64,000 bases of DNA from Thermoflexus sp. (GTDB taxonomy: Bacteria > Chloroflexota > Anaerolineae > Aggregatilineales > Aggregatilineaceae): contig DYGX01000008.1 of the NCBI GenBank assembly GCA_020724465.1, forward strand, positions 62,001 through 126,000, given 5' to 3'. The notes beneath the pieces were generated by a model. That model did not search any database. It was given only the letters and a program-made list of their open reading frames with translations, and had not been told where the DNA came from. The first letter of the stretch is position 1; each line of letters starts with the position of its first letter. Positions 26,695 through 34,864 of this stretch are shown here, in pieces. A program made the position numbers and the translations under genes.

Positions 26695-28590
26695 TCAGCC
26701 GTTGATGCGCGGATCGCCCGGCGCGACTTCAAACTGGTTCGCCCAGGGCATGTAGTGGCTGCGGAATTCCTCGCGGTCGATGATGATGCGGTCGCCCTCG
26801 TACACGGTGCGGTAGACGTAGACATCCGCGCCGCTCTGGGCGTAGTCCACCTGGCGGATCTGGCCGGGCCTCAGCTCGCTGTTGGCGCGGTAGATAGGCG
26901 GCGGGGGTGGGGTCTGGTTGCGGATCACCGGCCCTTCCTTGACCACGCGCCGGCCCATGCTGGTGCTATAGAACTTCCAGGTCAGCGTGCTGCGCGCCGG
27001 GTTGACGTACGTCTCGATCAACAGATGGTAAGGGGTGTCGTTCTTGAAGCGGAAGTCCACGATCGGCGAATAGACCGTCGCGTCCATGCCGGGACCCTCG
27101 CCCGCCTCGTAATAGCTGACGCGATAGGCGTGCTCGGTGCGGGCCAGAATGGGATAGCCGCCGTAGAAGGCGGTCTGGAACGCGGTTGTGCTGACCTGGC
27201 ACACCCCACCGCCCACGCCGGTGATCGTCTGGTTGCCGACGATGATCAGTCCTTGCTCGTAGCCGGTCTCGACGCTGACGTCGCCCAGCCACTCGTTGAA
27301 CGAGAAGATGCCCCCCGGCGGGATGACCAGCCCGTGAAAGTGCGACGCCGCGACTTCGACGTTCCGGCGGCGCGCCGCGCTCGACCCGTAGAAGTAGGTC
27401 GTGCGCTCGACCACCAGCTCGGTGATCCCCAGCTCCGCCGCGGTGGCCGTGTCCGGGATGTCCGGCTTGAGATGCTGGAAGACCAGCGTCACGCGGCGCT
27501 GCGCCGGGTCGCCGGCAAACAAAGCCCGCTCGAAGTCCGCCAGCGTCGCCTCGGCATCCAGCACCGTCCCATCGACGCTGTGCGAGATAACCTCAAGCTG
27601 GCGTGTGTCGTCGTTGAAGATGAAGCGCGCGTTCTGCGGCTGGACCTCAAGCTCCGGCGCGATCTGCTCCAGCAGGGCGCGTGCCTCGTCTAGATTGACG
27701 GCGAGCCGGTAGCTGACCGAGCCGTCCCCTTGCGTGACCTTTTCCAGGACGAGCATCTTTTCCAGCGTCTCGACCGGCAGCGCCCAGCTTTGCCCGGCGG
27801 CGTCGCCGCCTGCCGGGGCGACGAACTCCACCGGCGCGGCGAGCGCCTGGTCGATCCGCGCGGCGACCTCGGACGTGTTCCACACCACGGGCGCGGTCTC
27901 GCTAATGATCAGGTTGATCGTGCTGTCCGCGCTCAGGCGCAAGATCTCGTTGCGCAGCACGCCGAGCGTGGCGGGGATGTCCACGCTGCGCCCGATCTGG
28001 CTAGGCGAGGTTTCGGCGCGCCCGTTGCGGATCGTCAGTGTGGCGTCGACCACCGGGCGGTTGACATAGTCGTGCGCGATCTGCACCAGCCGCGCCTGAG
28101 CCTCGGTCTGGTTGTAGGTGATAACCGGGGCGACCGGATAGCCGTTGAGCCATATGTCGAGCTGATCGGCCAGGTTGGAGAGCCAGCCGCCGCTCCGCCC
28201 CGCCCGGTAGGCCGCGTTGACGGTCGCCGCCGCGTCAAACGTCACGCCCAGCTCGCCGGCAGTCAGCGTCCATTCCGCGTCCCCATAGCGGAAGGTAAAG
28301 CGCGCGTCCTGGTCATAACTGAAGCGCCGCTCCAGCGCGACAATGGCCTCGTCGCGCGTCATGCCTGCCAGGTTCACATCGAAGACGGTAGACACGCCGG
28401 GGTAAATCTGGTCGCGGTAGGCAAACTGGTAGCCCGCCAGCAACATGACGAGCACCAGCACCAGCAAGACCACGCCCGACACGATCAGCAGCGGCAGGCG
28501 AACAAGCCACGGTTTCGGGCGACGCGCGGGGCGCGCAGCGCGGCGGGCGCGGGGAAGTGGGTGCGAATAGGGAACATTGGGAGCAGTCAT
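26695..28590 (-). CDS. VanW family membrane-anchored protein with peptidoglycan-binding-like repeats
   Basis: A 631-residue protein. A basic N-terminus (about residues 12-27) leads to one membrane helix (about 30-52, LLIVSGVVLLVLVLVMLLAG), so the bulk is extracytoplasmic. Two PG_binding_4/YoaR-like domains follow: the first opens MTRDEAIVALERRF, the second ends near AEATLADFERAL. The VanW domain has AASHFHGLVIPPGGIFSFNE and GGGVCQVSTTAFQTAFYGG. It ends with a beta-rich stretch and a Pro run. The VanW family is linked to cell-wall loci, but its biochemistry is unknown. ATG 28590 with GAGGT before it is preferred over the open frame to 28809. Confidence 0.9.
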   Translation of the reverse strand: MTAPNVPYSHPLPRARRAARPARRPKPWLVRLPLLIVSGVVLLVLVLVMLLAGYQFAYRDQIYPGVSTVFDVNLAGMTRDEAIVALERRFSYDQDARFTFRYGDAEWTLTAGELGVTFDAAATVNAAYRAGRSGGWLSNLADQLDIWLNGYPVAPVITYNQTEAQARLVQIAHDYVNRPVVDATLTIRNGRAETSPSQIGRSVDIPATLGVLRNEILRLSADSTINLIISETAPVVWNTSEVAARIDQALAAPVEFVAPAGGDAAGQSWALPVETLEKMLVLEKVTQGDGSVSYRLAVNLDEARALLEQIAPELEVQPQNARFIFNDDTRQLEVISHSVDGTVLDAEATLADFERALFAGDPAQRRVTLVFQHLKPDIPDTATAAELGITELVVERTTYFYGSSAARRRNVEVAASHFHGLVIPPGGIFSFNEWLGDVSVETGYEQGLIIVGNQTITGVGGGVCQVSTTAFQTAFYGGYPILARTEHAYRVSYYEAGEGPGMDATVYSPIVDFRFKNDTPYHLLIETYVNPARSTLTWKFYSTSMGRRVVKEGPVIRNQTPPPPPIYRANSELRPGQIRQVDYAQSGADVYVYRTVYEGDRIIIDREEFRSHYMPWANQFEVAPGDPRING

Positions 28591-28729
28591 GATCGGCCAC
28601 CTCGTAACACTTGGCGCACCGGGCTGGAAGCATATGGCCTGGATCGGGTATAGTTGGCTGGATCCTAGCATGTTTACCGGCGGCTCACAACCGGACCGGT
28701 CCGCGCCGCCGGGCAGAAAGGAGCGCCTC

Positions 28730-29092
28730 ATGCCGCCCGATACGGTTCCGCCTGCCGCCGAAGGCAACCGCCCGCGCACGCCGCTGCGCGAGGCTCGCCG
28801 GGGCGTCATCCAGCGCGCCTATGCCACGAAAGCCAGCGCCGCCGACCAGCTTATCGCCGCCGCGGAGAATATCCGCGCCGAAGCCTACCGCCTGGGCGAC
28901 AGCGTGGCGATCCAGCAGGCGCAGCAGCTTTCGCGCAGTCTGGAGCGCGCCGCCGTCTACCTGCACGGTCACACTTTCGACCAGATCGGCGGGGACGCTG
29001 CCGGGCTGGTCCAGTCCAAGCCGTGGCAGGCGGTCCTGATCGCCTTTCTGGTCGGCGTAATCTTCGGGCGCAGTGTCCGGCGCCGCCGCTGA
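28730..29092 (+). CDS. Small membrane-anchored protein (DUF883/ElaB-like)
   Basis: A 120-residue protein with a charged helical body (residues 20-95) and one C-terminal membrane helix (WQAVLIAFLVGVIFGRSV) ending in Arg residues. This layout matches the DUF883/ElaB type of tail-anchored proteins, some of which bind ribosomes. Sequence similarity is not strong enough to be sure. AAAGGAG at 28717-28723 fixes the ATG at 28730. It diverges from the VanW gene and precedes the EthD-YbaK gene by 34 bases. Confidence 0.8.
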   Translation: MPPDTVPPAAEGNRPRTPLREARRGVIQRAYATKASAADQLIAAAENIRAEAYRLGDSVAIQQAQQLSRSLERAAVYLHGHTFDQIGGDAAGLVQSKPWQAVLIAFLVGVIFGRSVRRRR

Positions 29093-29126
29093 GCCGCAGC
29101 CTCTCAACCACGAAAGAAGCGCAGTC

Positions 29127-29936
29127 ATGGTCAAACTGGTCATTCTCTTCCCTTCTCCGGACCATGCGGCAACGTTCGACGTGCGCTACACGCGCAGTCT
29201 GGCGCTGCTTGCCAAGATGCCCGGTGTGCGGCAGATCGAAGACGGCGCGGTGATCGGCAGCCCGACCGGCTCGCCCCGCTACACGCGCACGATCGCGGTC
29301 GCTTTCGACGACTTCGCCGCCCTCGACACCGCGCTGACCTCGCCCGAAGGCGTGGCCGCCGGCAAGGATTTGATGGACTTCGCCCCAGACGCGGAGATCT
29401 TCTTTGTCGAAACCTCGGATGAGCGCGTCCAGCAGCCGCTCACGCCCGAAAACCTGCAGGCGTATCTGGCGGACCAGGGCATCCCGGCCGAGGTGATCTT
29501 CCCCGGCGCGCCCACGCCCACCGTCGCCGCCGCGGCCAGGGCGCTGGGCGTCGAGCCGGATCAGATCGTGAAATCGGTCGTCTTCCTGGTGGATGGCACG
29601 CCGTTCGTGGTGTACGGGTGCGGGATGCGCCGGGTGGACCCCAACAAGTTGGCGAAGCGGCTCAACATCAGCCCCAAGAAGGTTCGCCTGGCCAACGCCG
29701 ACGAGGTCCAGCGCCTGACCGGCTATAGCGTGGGAACCGTCCCGCCGCTGGGCCTGAAAACGCCCATGCCCGCCTTTATCGACCCGGCGGTGCAGGCGCA
29801 CGACGTCGTCTATGCGGGGGGTGGCGGCATCAACGCGCTGCTCAGGATCGCGACCGATGATCTGATCAAATACACGCGGGCAGAAGTTGCGCCGATGCTG
29901 GCGGACGACGCGCCCGCCGCGCCGCCGCAGGCTTGA
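29127..29936 (+). CDS. EthD domain fused to YbaK/ProX-type aminoacyl-tRNA deacylase domain
   Basis: A 269-residue two-domain protein. Residues 1-95 match the EthD/ferredoxin-like dimeric fold (MVKLVILFPSP, LLAKMPGVRQIEDG, DLMDFAPDAEIFF). Residues 105-260 form a YbaK/EbsC domain (LQAYLADQGIPAEVIFPG, then DQIVKSVVFLVDGTPF). Lys149 sits at the family's conserved catalytic lysine, and the GTVPPLGLKTPMP loop is intact. The YbaK family hydrolyses mischarged aminoacyl-tRNA, typically Cys- or Ala-tRNA. The role of EthD in this partnership is unknown. The start at 29127 gives a complete EthD domain; the Shine-Dalgarno is weak. The tRNA-Arg promoter overlaps its stop codon. Confidence 0.88.
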   Translation: MVKLVILFPSPDHAATFDVRYTRSLALLAKMPGVRQIEDGAVIGSPTGSPRYTRTIAVAFDDFAALDTALTSPEGVAAGKDLMDFAPDAEIFFVETSDERVQQPLTPENLQAYLADQGIPAEVIFPGAPTPTVAAAARALGVEPDQIVKSVVFLVDGTPFVVYGCGMRRVDPNKLAKRLNISPKKVRLANADEVQRLTGYSVGTVPPLGLKTPMPAFIDPAVQAHDVVYAGGGGINALLRIATDDLIKYTRAEVAPMLADDAPAAPPQA

Positions 29937-29960
29937 CGATCCGCCACAGGCTGGTACAAT
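29933..29960 (+). promoter_or_regulatory. Promoter of tRNA-Arg
   Basis: TTGACG (29933-29938), a 16-base spacer and TACAAT (29955-29960), with an upstream TGG giving an extended -10. The -35 contains the TGA stop of the preceding gene. Transcription would start about 5 bases before the tRNA. Confidence 0.75.
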
Positions 29961-29971
29961 TGAACCCGTAC

Positions 29972-30043
29972 GCCCCCATAGCTCAGGGGATAGAGCGTTG
30001 CCCTCCGGAGGCAAAGGCCCAGGTTCGAATCCTGGTGGGGGTA
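29972..30043 (+). tRNA. tRNA-Arg (anticodon CCG)
   Basis: A full cloverleaf of 72 bases. The acceptor stem is GCCCCCA with TGGGGGT (G1-U72 wobble), the D stem GCTC/GAGC, the anticodon stem TTGCC/GGCAA around the loop CTCCGGA, and the T arm CCAGG-TTCGAAT-CCTGG. The anticodon CCG reads CGG arginine codons. CCA is not encoded (ACAC follows). Confidence 0.96.
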
Positions 30044-30052
30044 CACGGGCAG

Positions 30053-30080
30053 ACCGGCAGCCGGCACGCTGCCGGTTTTG
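30053..30080 (+). terminator. Terminator of tRNA-Arg
   Basis: ACCGGCAGC (30053-30061) pairs perfectly with GCTGCCGGT (30068-30076), followed by TTTT. It lies 10 bases after the tRNA. Confidence 0.85.
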
Positions 30081-30171
30081 TGATCCCGGCGCTGCCGCAC
30101 TCTCACCGTAAAGCGGGCGGGCGCACATCCCTGCGCGCCCGCCGCTGAAACGCTCTGCCAGCCAGGCCAGA

Positions 30172-31344
30172 TCAGTCGACGTCGAACTTGAAGATTGTGG
30201 TGGTCTGGTAGACGTCATCCGGCGTCAGCACCACGGACGGGAAGTCCGGCTGGTTCGGCGAGTCCGGGAAGTGCTGCGTCTCCAGCGCGCAGCCCTCGTC
30301 CTGGCGGTAGAAGTTGCCGCTGGGGCCGAAGTTGATCGGGTTCTCCCACTGGCCGACCCAGTTCGAGCAGTAGACCTGCAGGCCCGGCTCGGTCGTCCAG
30401 ACTTCCAGCGTGCGGCCAAAGTTCGGCTCGTAGAGCACCGCCGCCAGGATCAGCGACGTGTCGTCGGGGCTGGGCCGGTTCAGCACGAAGTTGTGGTCGA
30501 TGCCGCGGCCATAGATGATCTGCTGGTGCGGGACGCGCTGCTGCGGCCCGATCAGGCGCGGCGTGCGGAAGTCGAACGGCGTGCCTTCCACCGGCTCGAT
30601 GCCCGTGGGGATCAGCGTCTCGTCGACCGGGGTGTAGCGGTCCGCGTTGATCATCAGGATGTGATTGCCGATCGAGCTGGTACCCTCGCCCGCCAGGTTG
30701 AAGTAGGCGTGGTTGGTGAGGTTCACGACCGTGGTCTTGTCGGTGGTGGCCGTGTAGTCGATGCGCAGCTCGTTGGCGTCGGTCAGGGTGTAGACCACCG
30801 TGACGTCCAGGTTGCCAGGGAAGCCTTCTTCCATGTCAGCGCTGAGATAGTGCAGCGACAGGGCGACGCCATCCTCAGCCTCGACCTCTTCGGCTTCCCA
30901 GACGACCTTGTCGAAGCCCTTCAGGCCGCCGTGCAGCGAGTTCGGGCCGTTGTTGGCCGCCAGCGTATATTCCACGCCTTCCAGCGTGAAGCGGGCGTTC
31001 GCGATGCGGTTCCCATAGCGGCCAATGATGGCCCCGAAGTACGAGCTGTTGAGGGTTTCGTAGTCTTCGAGATTAGAGAATCCCAGGGTGACATTCGCCA
31101 TATTGCCGTAGCGATCGGGCACGCGGATCGAGGTGATGATCCCGCCGTAGGTGATGATCTTGACTTCCATCCCGTTGGCGTTCGTCAGGGTGTATTCCTC
31201 AACGTCAATCCCATCGGAAGTGGTGCCATAGGGTCGCGACTGGATCGAGCCCTGGGCCAGGGCCGTCTCAGGGGTCAGCGCGAGACCAATGGCCAGCATA
31301 ACGATCAGAACAGCGAACGCGGCACTTGAGAGTTTCATCATCAA
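30172..31344 (-). CDS. galM: Secreted aldose 1-epimerase (mutarotase)
   Basis: A 390-residue GalM-family enzyme interconverting alpha and beta anomers of aldoses. A signal peptide is clear ([20 protein letters not shown], cleavage likely after ALA in ETALAQG), so it acts outside the membrane. Family motifs are [30 protein letters not shown] and [15 protein letters not shown], with the catalytic His in the last. AAAGGAG lies before the first ATG. The gene has a leader of about 350 bases and twin operator-like palindromes upstream, suggesting sugar-responsive control. Confidence 0.93.
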   Translation of the reverse strand: MMMKLSSAAFAVLIVMLAIGLALTPETALAQGSIQSRPYGTTSDGIDVEEYTLTNANGMEVKIITYGGIITSIRVPDRYGNMANVTLGFSNLEDYETLNSSYFGAIIGRYGNRIANARFTLEGVEYTLAANNGPNSLHGGLKGFDKVVWEAEEVEAEDGVALSLHYLSADMEEGFPGNLDVTVVYTLTDANELRIDYTATTDKTTVVNLTNHAYFNLAGEGTSSIGNHILMINADRYTPVDETLIPTGIEPVEGTPFDFRTPRLIGPQQRVPHQQIIYGRGIDHNFVLNRPSPDDTSLILAAVLYEPNFGRTLEVWTTEPGLQVYCSNWVGQWENPINFGPSGNFYRQDEGCALETQHFPDSPNQPDFPSVVLTPDDVYQTTTIFKFDVD

Positions 31345-31692
31345 ATCTCCTTTAAACCCACCTTACCGATGTACTTATCTTTCCGGCCATGACGCCGGAT
31401 AAGACCAGGCAGGACGGTGAGATTCTTCGATGCGCTATCTCGGACGCTGTATCTGGTTTCTGACGCTGTGATGATCTTCGATCGAGTTCTGATGCGGTCG
31501 GTACGAGCGACGGACTACCGGCGGCGGATTCCGCCAAAGCACCCTCAGTCAGCTTCAGTACCCTGCGGACGAAAAGAGCTTTCCCCGGCTGAGACGGCCA
31601 CTGGTCCGGTCAGGCGGCGGACAAACGGGGCGGTAAGCATAGACAAAACGGTCCACGGGACCACAAAAACATCCAGTTGCTAATAACCTGCA

Positions 31693-31710
31693 ATGTTTAC
31701 GCTAACATAA
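31693..31710. promoter_or_regulatory. Operator-like palindrome, copy 1
   Basis: ATGTTTACGCTAACATAA. The core ATGTT-N2-CG-N2-AACAT is an imperfect palindrome with a central CG, the style of LacI/GalR-family operators. It covers the -10 position of the candidate galM promoter. Confidence 0.6.
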
Positions 31711-31727
31711 GTTGTGGCTTTTGTCAA
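31699..31727 (-). promoter_or_regulatory. Candidate galM promoter overlapped by an operator
   Basis: On the minus strand a consensus TTGACA (31727-31722) is followed after 17 bases by TAGCGT (31704-31699), a poor -10 embedded in the palindrome. A perfect -35 with a weak, operator-covered -10 fits a regulated promoter. The transcript would have a leader of about 340 bases. Confidence 0.5.
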
Positions 31728-31792
31728 GAGGGGCAATTCTCCCAAGGGAAGGTTCCACGCGCATCACAATCCTTGCTTCAGACAATCATAAT

Positions 31793-31810
31793 ATGTTTAC
31801 GCTAACATAA
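31793..31810. promoter_or_regulatory. Operator-like palindrome, copy 2
   Basis: An identical 18-base copy of the site at 31693, exactly 100 bases further from galM. Identity over 18 bases in an otherwise unrelated sequence argues for selection. No LacI-family gene lies in the window. Confidence 0.6.
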
Positions 31811-31917
31811 TCGCTTGTGCACGACAGGCGACCTTATTTGCCGCAGCCATGCGCCCGCGCAGCCACCGACCGGCGCGGCGTGGGCGCACGCCGGCCTGCC
31901 AGAAAGCTGCCTGCCCT

Positions 31918-31948
31918 TAATAAAACAGAGCGCCCCGGCGGGGCGCTC
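31918..31948 (-). terminator. Terminator of the LysM lipoprotein gene
   Basis: GAGCGCCCC (31928-31936) and GGGGCGCTC (31940-31948) form a perfect 9-bp stem with a 3-base loop. On the minus strand TGTTTTATTAA follows. It lies 20 bases after the stop codon. Confidence 0.85.
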
Positions 31949-31967
31949 CGCATGGGCGCTGCCGGGC

Positions 31968-32762
31968 TTATGGCGCAGGAATAACCAGTTGCTGGCCGAC
32001 GCTGAGCGCATTGGGGTTGACCAGGTTGTTCGCCGCGATGATCGCCTGCGGGTCGACGCCGTAGCGCCGCGCAATCGAATAAACTGTGTCGCCGCTCTGC
32101 ACGATGTGAATCGTCGGGCCGGCAGCCGGCGCGGCAGGCTGATCTGCCGGGGCCGCCACCGCCGGCGTGGGCGTGCCGCAGCCCGGCAGGACCAGTTCCC
32201 AGCCGATCTGCAGCGTCGTGAACTGGCCGGCGGTCAGAAGCGCTGTGTTGGCTGCGACCAGCGCGTCCAGCGTCACGTCGTTGTCGCGTGCGATGGAAAA
32301 GAGCGTATCGCCCGACCGGACGACGTGCACGCAGGGGTTCGCCTCGGGGGGCAGCGGGGTAGGGGTCGGCAGCAAGGTTGGGTCAATTGTCGGCGCGGGC
32401 GTGTTGGTGGGGATGATGTCGCTCATGCTCGGCGTGGTGATGCGCACCTGCGTCGCCGCCGGCGTGCCTTGAGTCGGCAGGATATCGCCGAGCGCGACGG
32501 TCGGTGTCGTGACCTGCACCGGCAAACCCGGCCCGCCCCCGGTCGGCGTCGCCTGGAGCGGCTCGCGCGAAGGGGTGGGGCTGGCCCCGATCGTCGCCTC
32601 AGATGTGGCGGTCAGGGTCGGTTGCAGGTCTTGCAGATTGACGCGGTTCGAGGTCGGCTCCAGGTTGTCGCCGGCGTTCTTGTAGCATGCGGACGCGCTC
32701 AGCGCGACGGCCACCACCAGCAGCAAAAGCCTCAACCGGGATCGGGAGCGGTTGTGCGCCAT
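31968..32762 (-). CDS. LysM-domain lipoprotein
   Basis: A 264-residue exported lipoprotein. The N-terminus MAHNRSRSRLRLLLLVVAVA ends in the lipobox LSASAC, so Cys26 would be acylated. A disordered Thr/Pro/Ala linker (about 30-145) carries two LysM modules: HVVRSGDTLFSIARDNDVTL (start about 150) and HIVQSGDTVYSIARRYGVDP (start about 215). The domains bind peptidoglycan-type glycans. It is divergent from ricT and ends at a strong terminator. Confidence 0.9.
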   Translation of the reverse strand: MAHNRSRSRLRLLLLVVAVALSASACYKNAGDNLEPTSNRVNLQDLQPTLTATSEATIGASPTPSREPLQATPTGGGPGLPVQVTTPTVALGDILPTQGTPAATQVRITTPSMSDIIPTNTPAPTIDPTLLPTPTPLPPEANPCVHVVRSGDTLFSIARDNDVTLDALVAANTALLTAGQFTTLQIGWELVLPGCGTPTPAVAAPADQPAAPAAGPTIHIVQSGDTVYSIARRYGVDPQAIIAANNLVNPNALSVGQQLVIPAP

Positions 32763-32890
32763 AACCTCATGTTCCTCTCTTCGCCATCCCTGCTCGCGTT
32801 TGGGCGGCCGGTTCAGCCACGTCCATCAGCATACACCGATCCCCCGGTTTCTACAACGTCTGCGCCAGGCCGCGCGCCCGCCCGAACCTG

Positions 32891-32919
32891 TTGCAAAGGC
32901 CGGGTACATCTTTTATAGT
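32891..32919 (+). promoter_or_regulatory. Sigma-70-type promoter upstream of ricT
   Basis: TTGCAA (32891-32896), a 17-base spacer, and TATAGT (32914-32919). It lies 59 bases before the ricT ATG. Confidence 0.65.
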
Positions 32920-32978
32920 TGACTGGCGTCATGATGGAGCAGACGCGCCCTGAAACCGAGACTTGAAGGCCACTGGTC

Positions 32979-34112
32979 ATGACACTCTACACTGAAGACC
33001 CAACGCAGGCCGTTACCAGCGCAATTGCTGCCGTGCGCTTTCACGAAGTCGGCAAGCTCTACTATTTCGGCAGCAGCCACCTGCCCGATCTGCTGGTGGG
33101 CGATTTCGTGATCGTCGAAACCGCCCGCGGCAAGCAGATGGGCCAGGTCATGAAGCTCATGCGCGCCGATGAAGACGACTCGCCGCGCGAGTACAAGCCC
33201 ATTCTGCGCAAGGCTACGCCGGCAGATATGATGATGCAGAAGCTGTGGAAAGCGCGCGAAGTCGAGGCGCTGATCACGTGCCGCGAAAAGGCTGCCGAGA
33301 TCGGCGGCTACGAAAACGCCAAGTTCGTCGCCGCGCAGTATAATTTCGACGGCTCGCTGCTCACGTTTCTGTTCAGCGCCGAGGACAAGGTCAACACCAC
33401 GCGGCTGCGCATCGCGCTGCGGCGCAGCTTCAAGGCGCAGGTTGAGCTGCGCCAGATCGGCCCGCGCGATGTCGCCAAGCTGCTGGGCGGGATGGGCGCT
33501 TGCGGCATCCCGCGCTGCTGCAGCACCTTCCTGACCGACTTCAGCCCGATCTCGATCAAGATGGCGAAGGCGCAGGGCATCTCGCTCAACCCGTCGGAGA
33601 TCACGGGCATGTGCGGGCGGCTGCGCTGCTGCCTGATCTACGAATACGAGCAGTATGTCGAGGCGCGCAAGGGGCTGCCCAAGCGCAACAAGCGCGTCGG
33701 CACGCCGCACGGCGAGGGCAAAGTGATCGACGTGCACCCGCTGCGCGATGCGGTGACCGTGCTGGTCGACGAAACACGCTATGTCGTCCAGCGCGAGGAC
33801 ATCATCCCGCTGGACGAGTACGAGGCCCTGAAAGCCAAAGCCGAAGCCGGGTGCTCCAAGCACGAAAACGGCGGGTGCGACTGCGGCGCGCGCCAGAACG
33901 CCCCGGCCGCCGAGGCCGCGCTTGACATTGAGGAAGACGAAGCCGATCTGGACTCCGGCGCGGTCACGCCGCCCACCCCGCGCCCGGAACGACCCGGCGA
34001 TACCGGCGCCGACCGGGCCGCGCCCGAATCGGGCGGGCGGCGCCGCCACGACCGGCGGCGGCGCGGTGGGCGCTCGCGCCATTCCCGGCGCCGGACGGAT
34101 TCCAGCCCATAA
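32979..34112 (+). CDS. ricT: PSP1-domain protein RicT
   Basis: A 377-residue protein with the PSP1/RicT core (residues 15-275) and a long Arg/Glu-rich disordered tail (about 300-377). The Cys-rich segments CGIPRCCSTFL and GMCGRLRCCLIYE carry the conserved cysteines thought to hold Fe-S clusters in the RicA/F/T complex of Bacillus, which affects RNA processing. The region KGLPKRNKRVGTPHGEGKV is typical. RicA and RicF are not in the window. It starts a five- to six-gene run on the plus strand (ricT, LmbE, M20, S51-like, purA, receptor-like) with very short gaps. Confidence 0.9.
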   Translation: MTLYTEDPTQAVTSAIAAVRFHEVGKLYYFGSSHLPDLLVGDFVIVETARGKQMGQVMKLMRADEDDSPREYKPILRKATPADMMMQKLWKAREVEALITCREKAAEIGGYENAKFVAAQYNFDGSLLTFLFSAEDKVNTTRLRIALRRSFKAQVELRQIGPRDVAKLLGGMGACGIPRCCSTFLTDFSPISIKMAKAQGISLNPSEITGMCGRLRCCLIYEYEQYVEARKGLPKRNKRVGTPHGEGKVIDVHPLRDAVTVLVDETRYVVQREDIIPLDEYEALKAKAEAGCSKHENGGCDCGARQNAPAAEAALDIEEDEADLDSGAVTPPTPRPERPGDTGADRAAPESGGRRRHDRRRRGGRSRHSRRRTDSSP

Positions 34113-34127
34113 AGGACAGCCCGACCG

Positions 34128-34850
34128 ATGACTACCCCGGCTCAGGATGCCCCGCTCCAGCGTGTGATGGGCATCTTCGCACATCCGGACGATCCCGAGT
34201 TCTTCTGCGGGGGCACGTTCGCCAAATGGGCCGCCGAAGGACGGCACATCGTCTTTGTGCTGGCGACCAGCGGCGACAAAGGCTCGAACGACTTTTCAAT
34301 GACCAGCGAGGCGCTCATCGAGCTGCGCGAGGCCGAAGAGCGCGCAGCCGCCGCGCGCCTCGGCGTGCGAGAGGTCGTCTTCCTGCGCTATCCCGACGGC
34401 GAGTTGCAGCCCACGCTTGACCTGCGCCGCCAGCTCACGCGCCTGATCCGGCTCAAGCGGCCCGATATCGTCGTCACCAACGACCCGACCGCGCGCTGGT
34501 ACGGCACGCACTACCTCAACCATCCCGACCACCGGGCGATCGGCGACGCCGCGCTGGACGCGGTCTTCCCCGCCGCCCGCGATCATCTGAATTTCCCGGA
34601 GCTATACCGCGACGAAGGGCTGCAGCCGCACATCGTCCGCCAGGTCTATCTGTGCGGCACGCACGAGCCAACGGTCAAGGTTGATGTAACCGATTTTCTG
34701 GAAACCAAGATCGCCGCCCTGCGCGAGCACGTCAGCCAGATCGCCGACCTGGATGAGATGGCGCGCCGCCAGCGCGAGAACGTCGACCCCCAGTTCGCCG
34801 GGGATGGCGTGCGCTATACCGAGGCGTTCCGCGTCTTTCATCTGGGCTAG
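34128..34850 (+). CDS. LmbE/PIG-L family deacetylase
   Basis: A 240-residue zinc deacetylase. The metal motif is IFAHPDDPEFF near the N-terminus, with the second His in YLNHPDHRAIGDAAL. TSGDKGSND is the usual loop between them. The family removes acetyl groups from N-acetylglucosamine-type conjugates (MshB, BshB, PIG-L). The substrate is not determinable here. It begins 15 bases after ricT and is followed after 14 bases by the M20 hydrolase. Confidence 0.92.
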   Translation: MTTPAQDAPLQRVMGIFAHPDDPEFFCGGTFAKWAAEGRHIVFVLATSGDKGSNDFSMTSEALIELREAEERAAAARLGVREVVFLRYPDGELQPTLDLRRQLTRLIRLKRPDIVVTNDPTARWYGTHYLNHPDHRAIGDAALDAVFPAARDHLNFPELYRDEGLQPHIVRQVYLCGTHEPTVKVDVTDFLETKIAALREHVSQIADLDEMARRQRENVDPQFAGDGVRYTEAFRVFHLG

Positions 34851-34864
34851 AGTGAGGCAGCCGC

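Larger units (their letters stand above)
31345..31967. promoter_or_regulatory. Long regulatory region upstream of galM
   Basis: 623 bases with no credible gene and base composition less GC-rich than its surroundings. It contains a minus-strand promoter, two identical 18-base operator-like palindromes and, at its far end, the terminator of the LysM lipoprotein gene. The remaining galM leader (31345-31690) may carry additional structure that I could not identify. Confidence 0.6.

Noticed and set aside
31417-31683. An 88-codon open frame on the plus strand in the galM leader
   Set aside because: No ribosome-binding site, no recognisable protein pattern, and it lies in a regulatory region; most likely chance.
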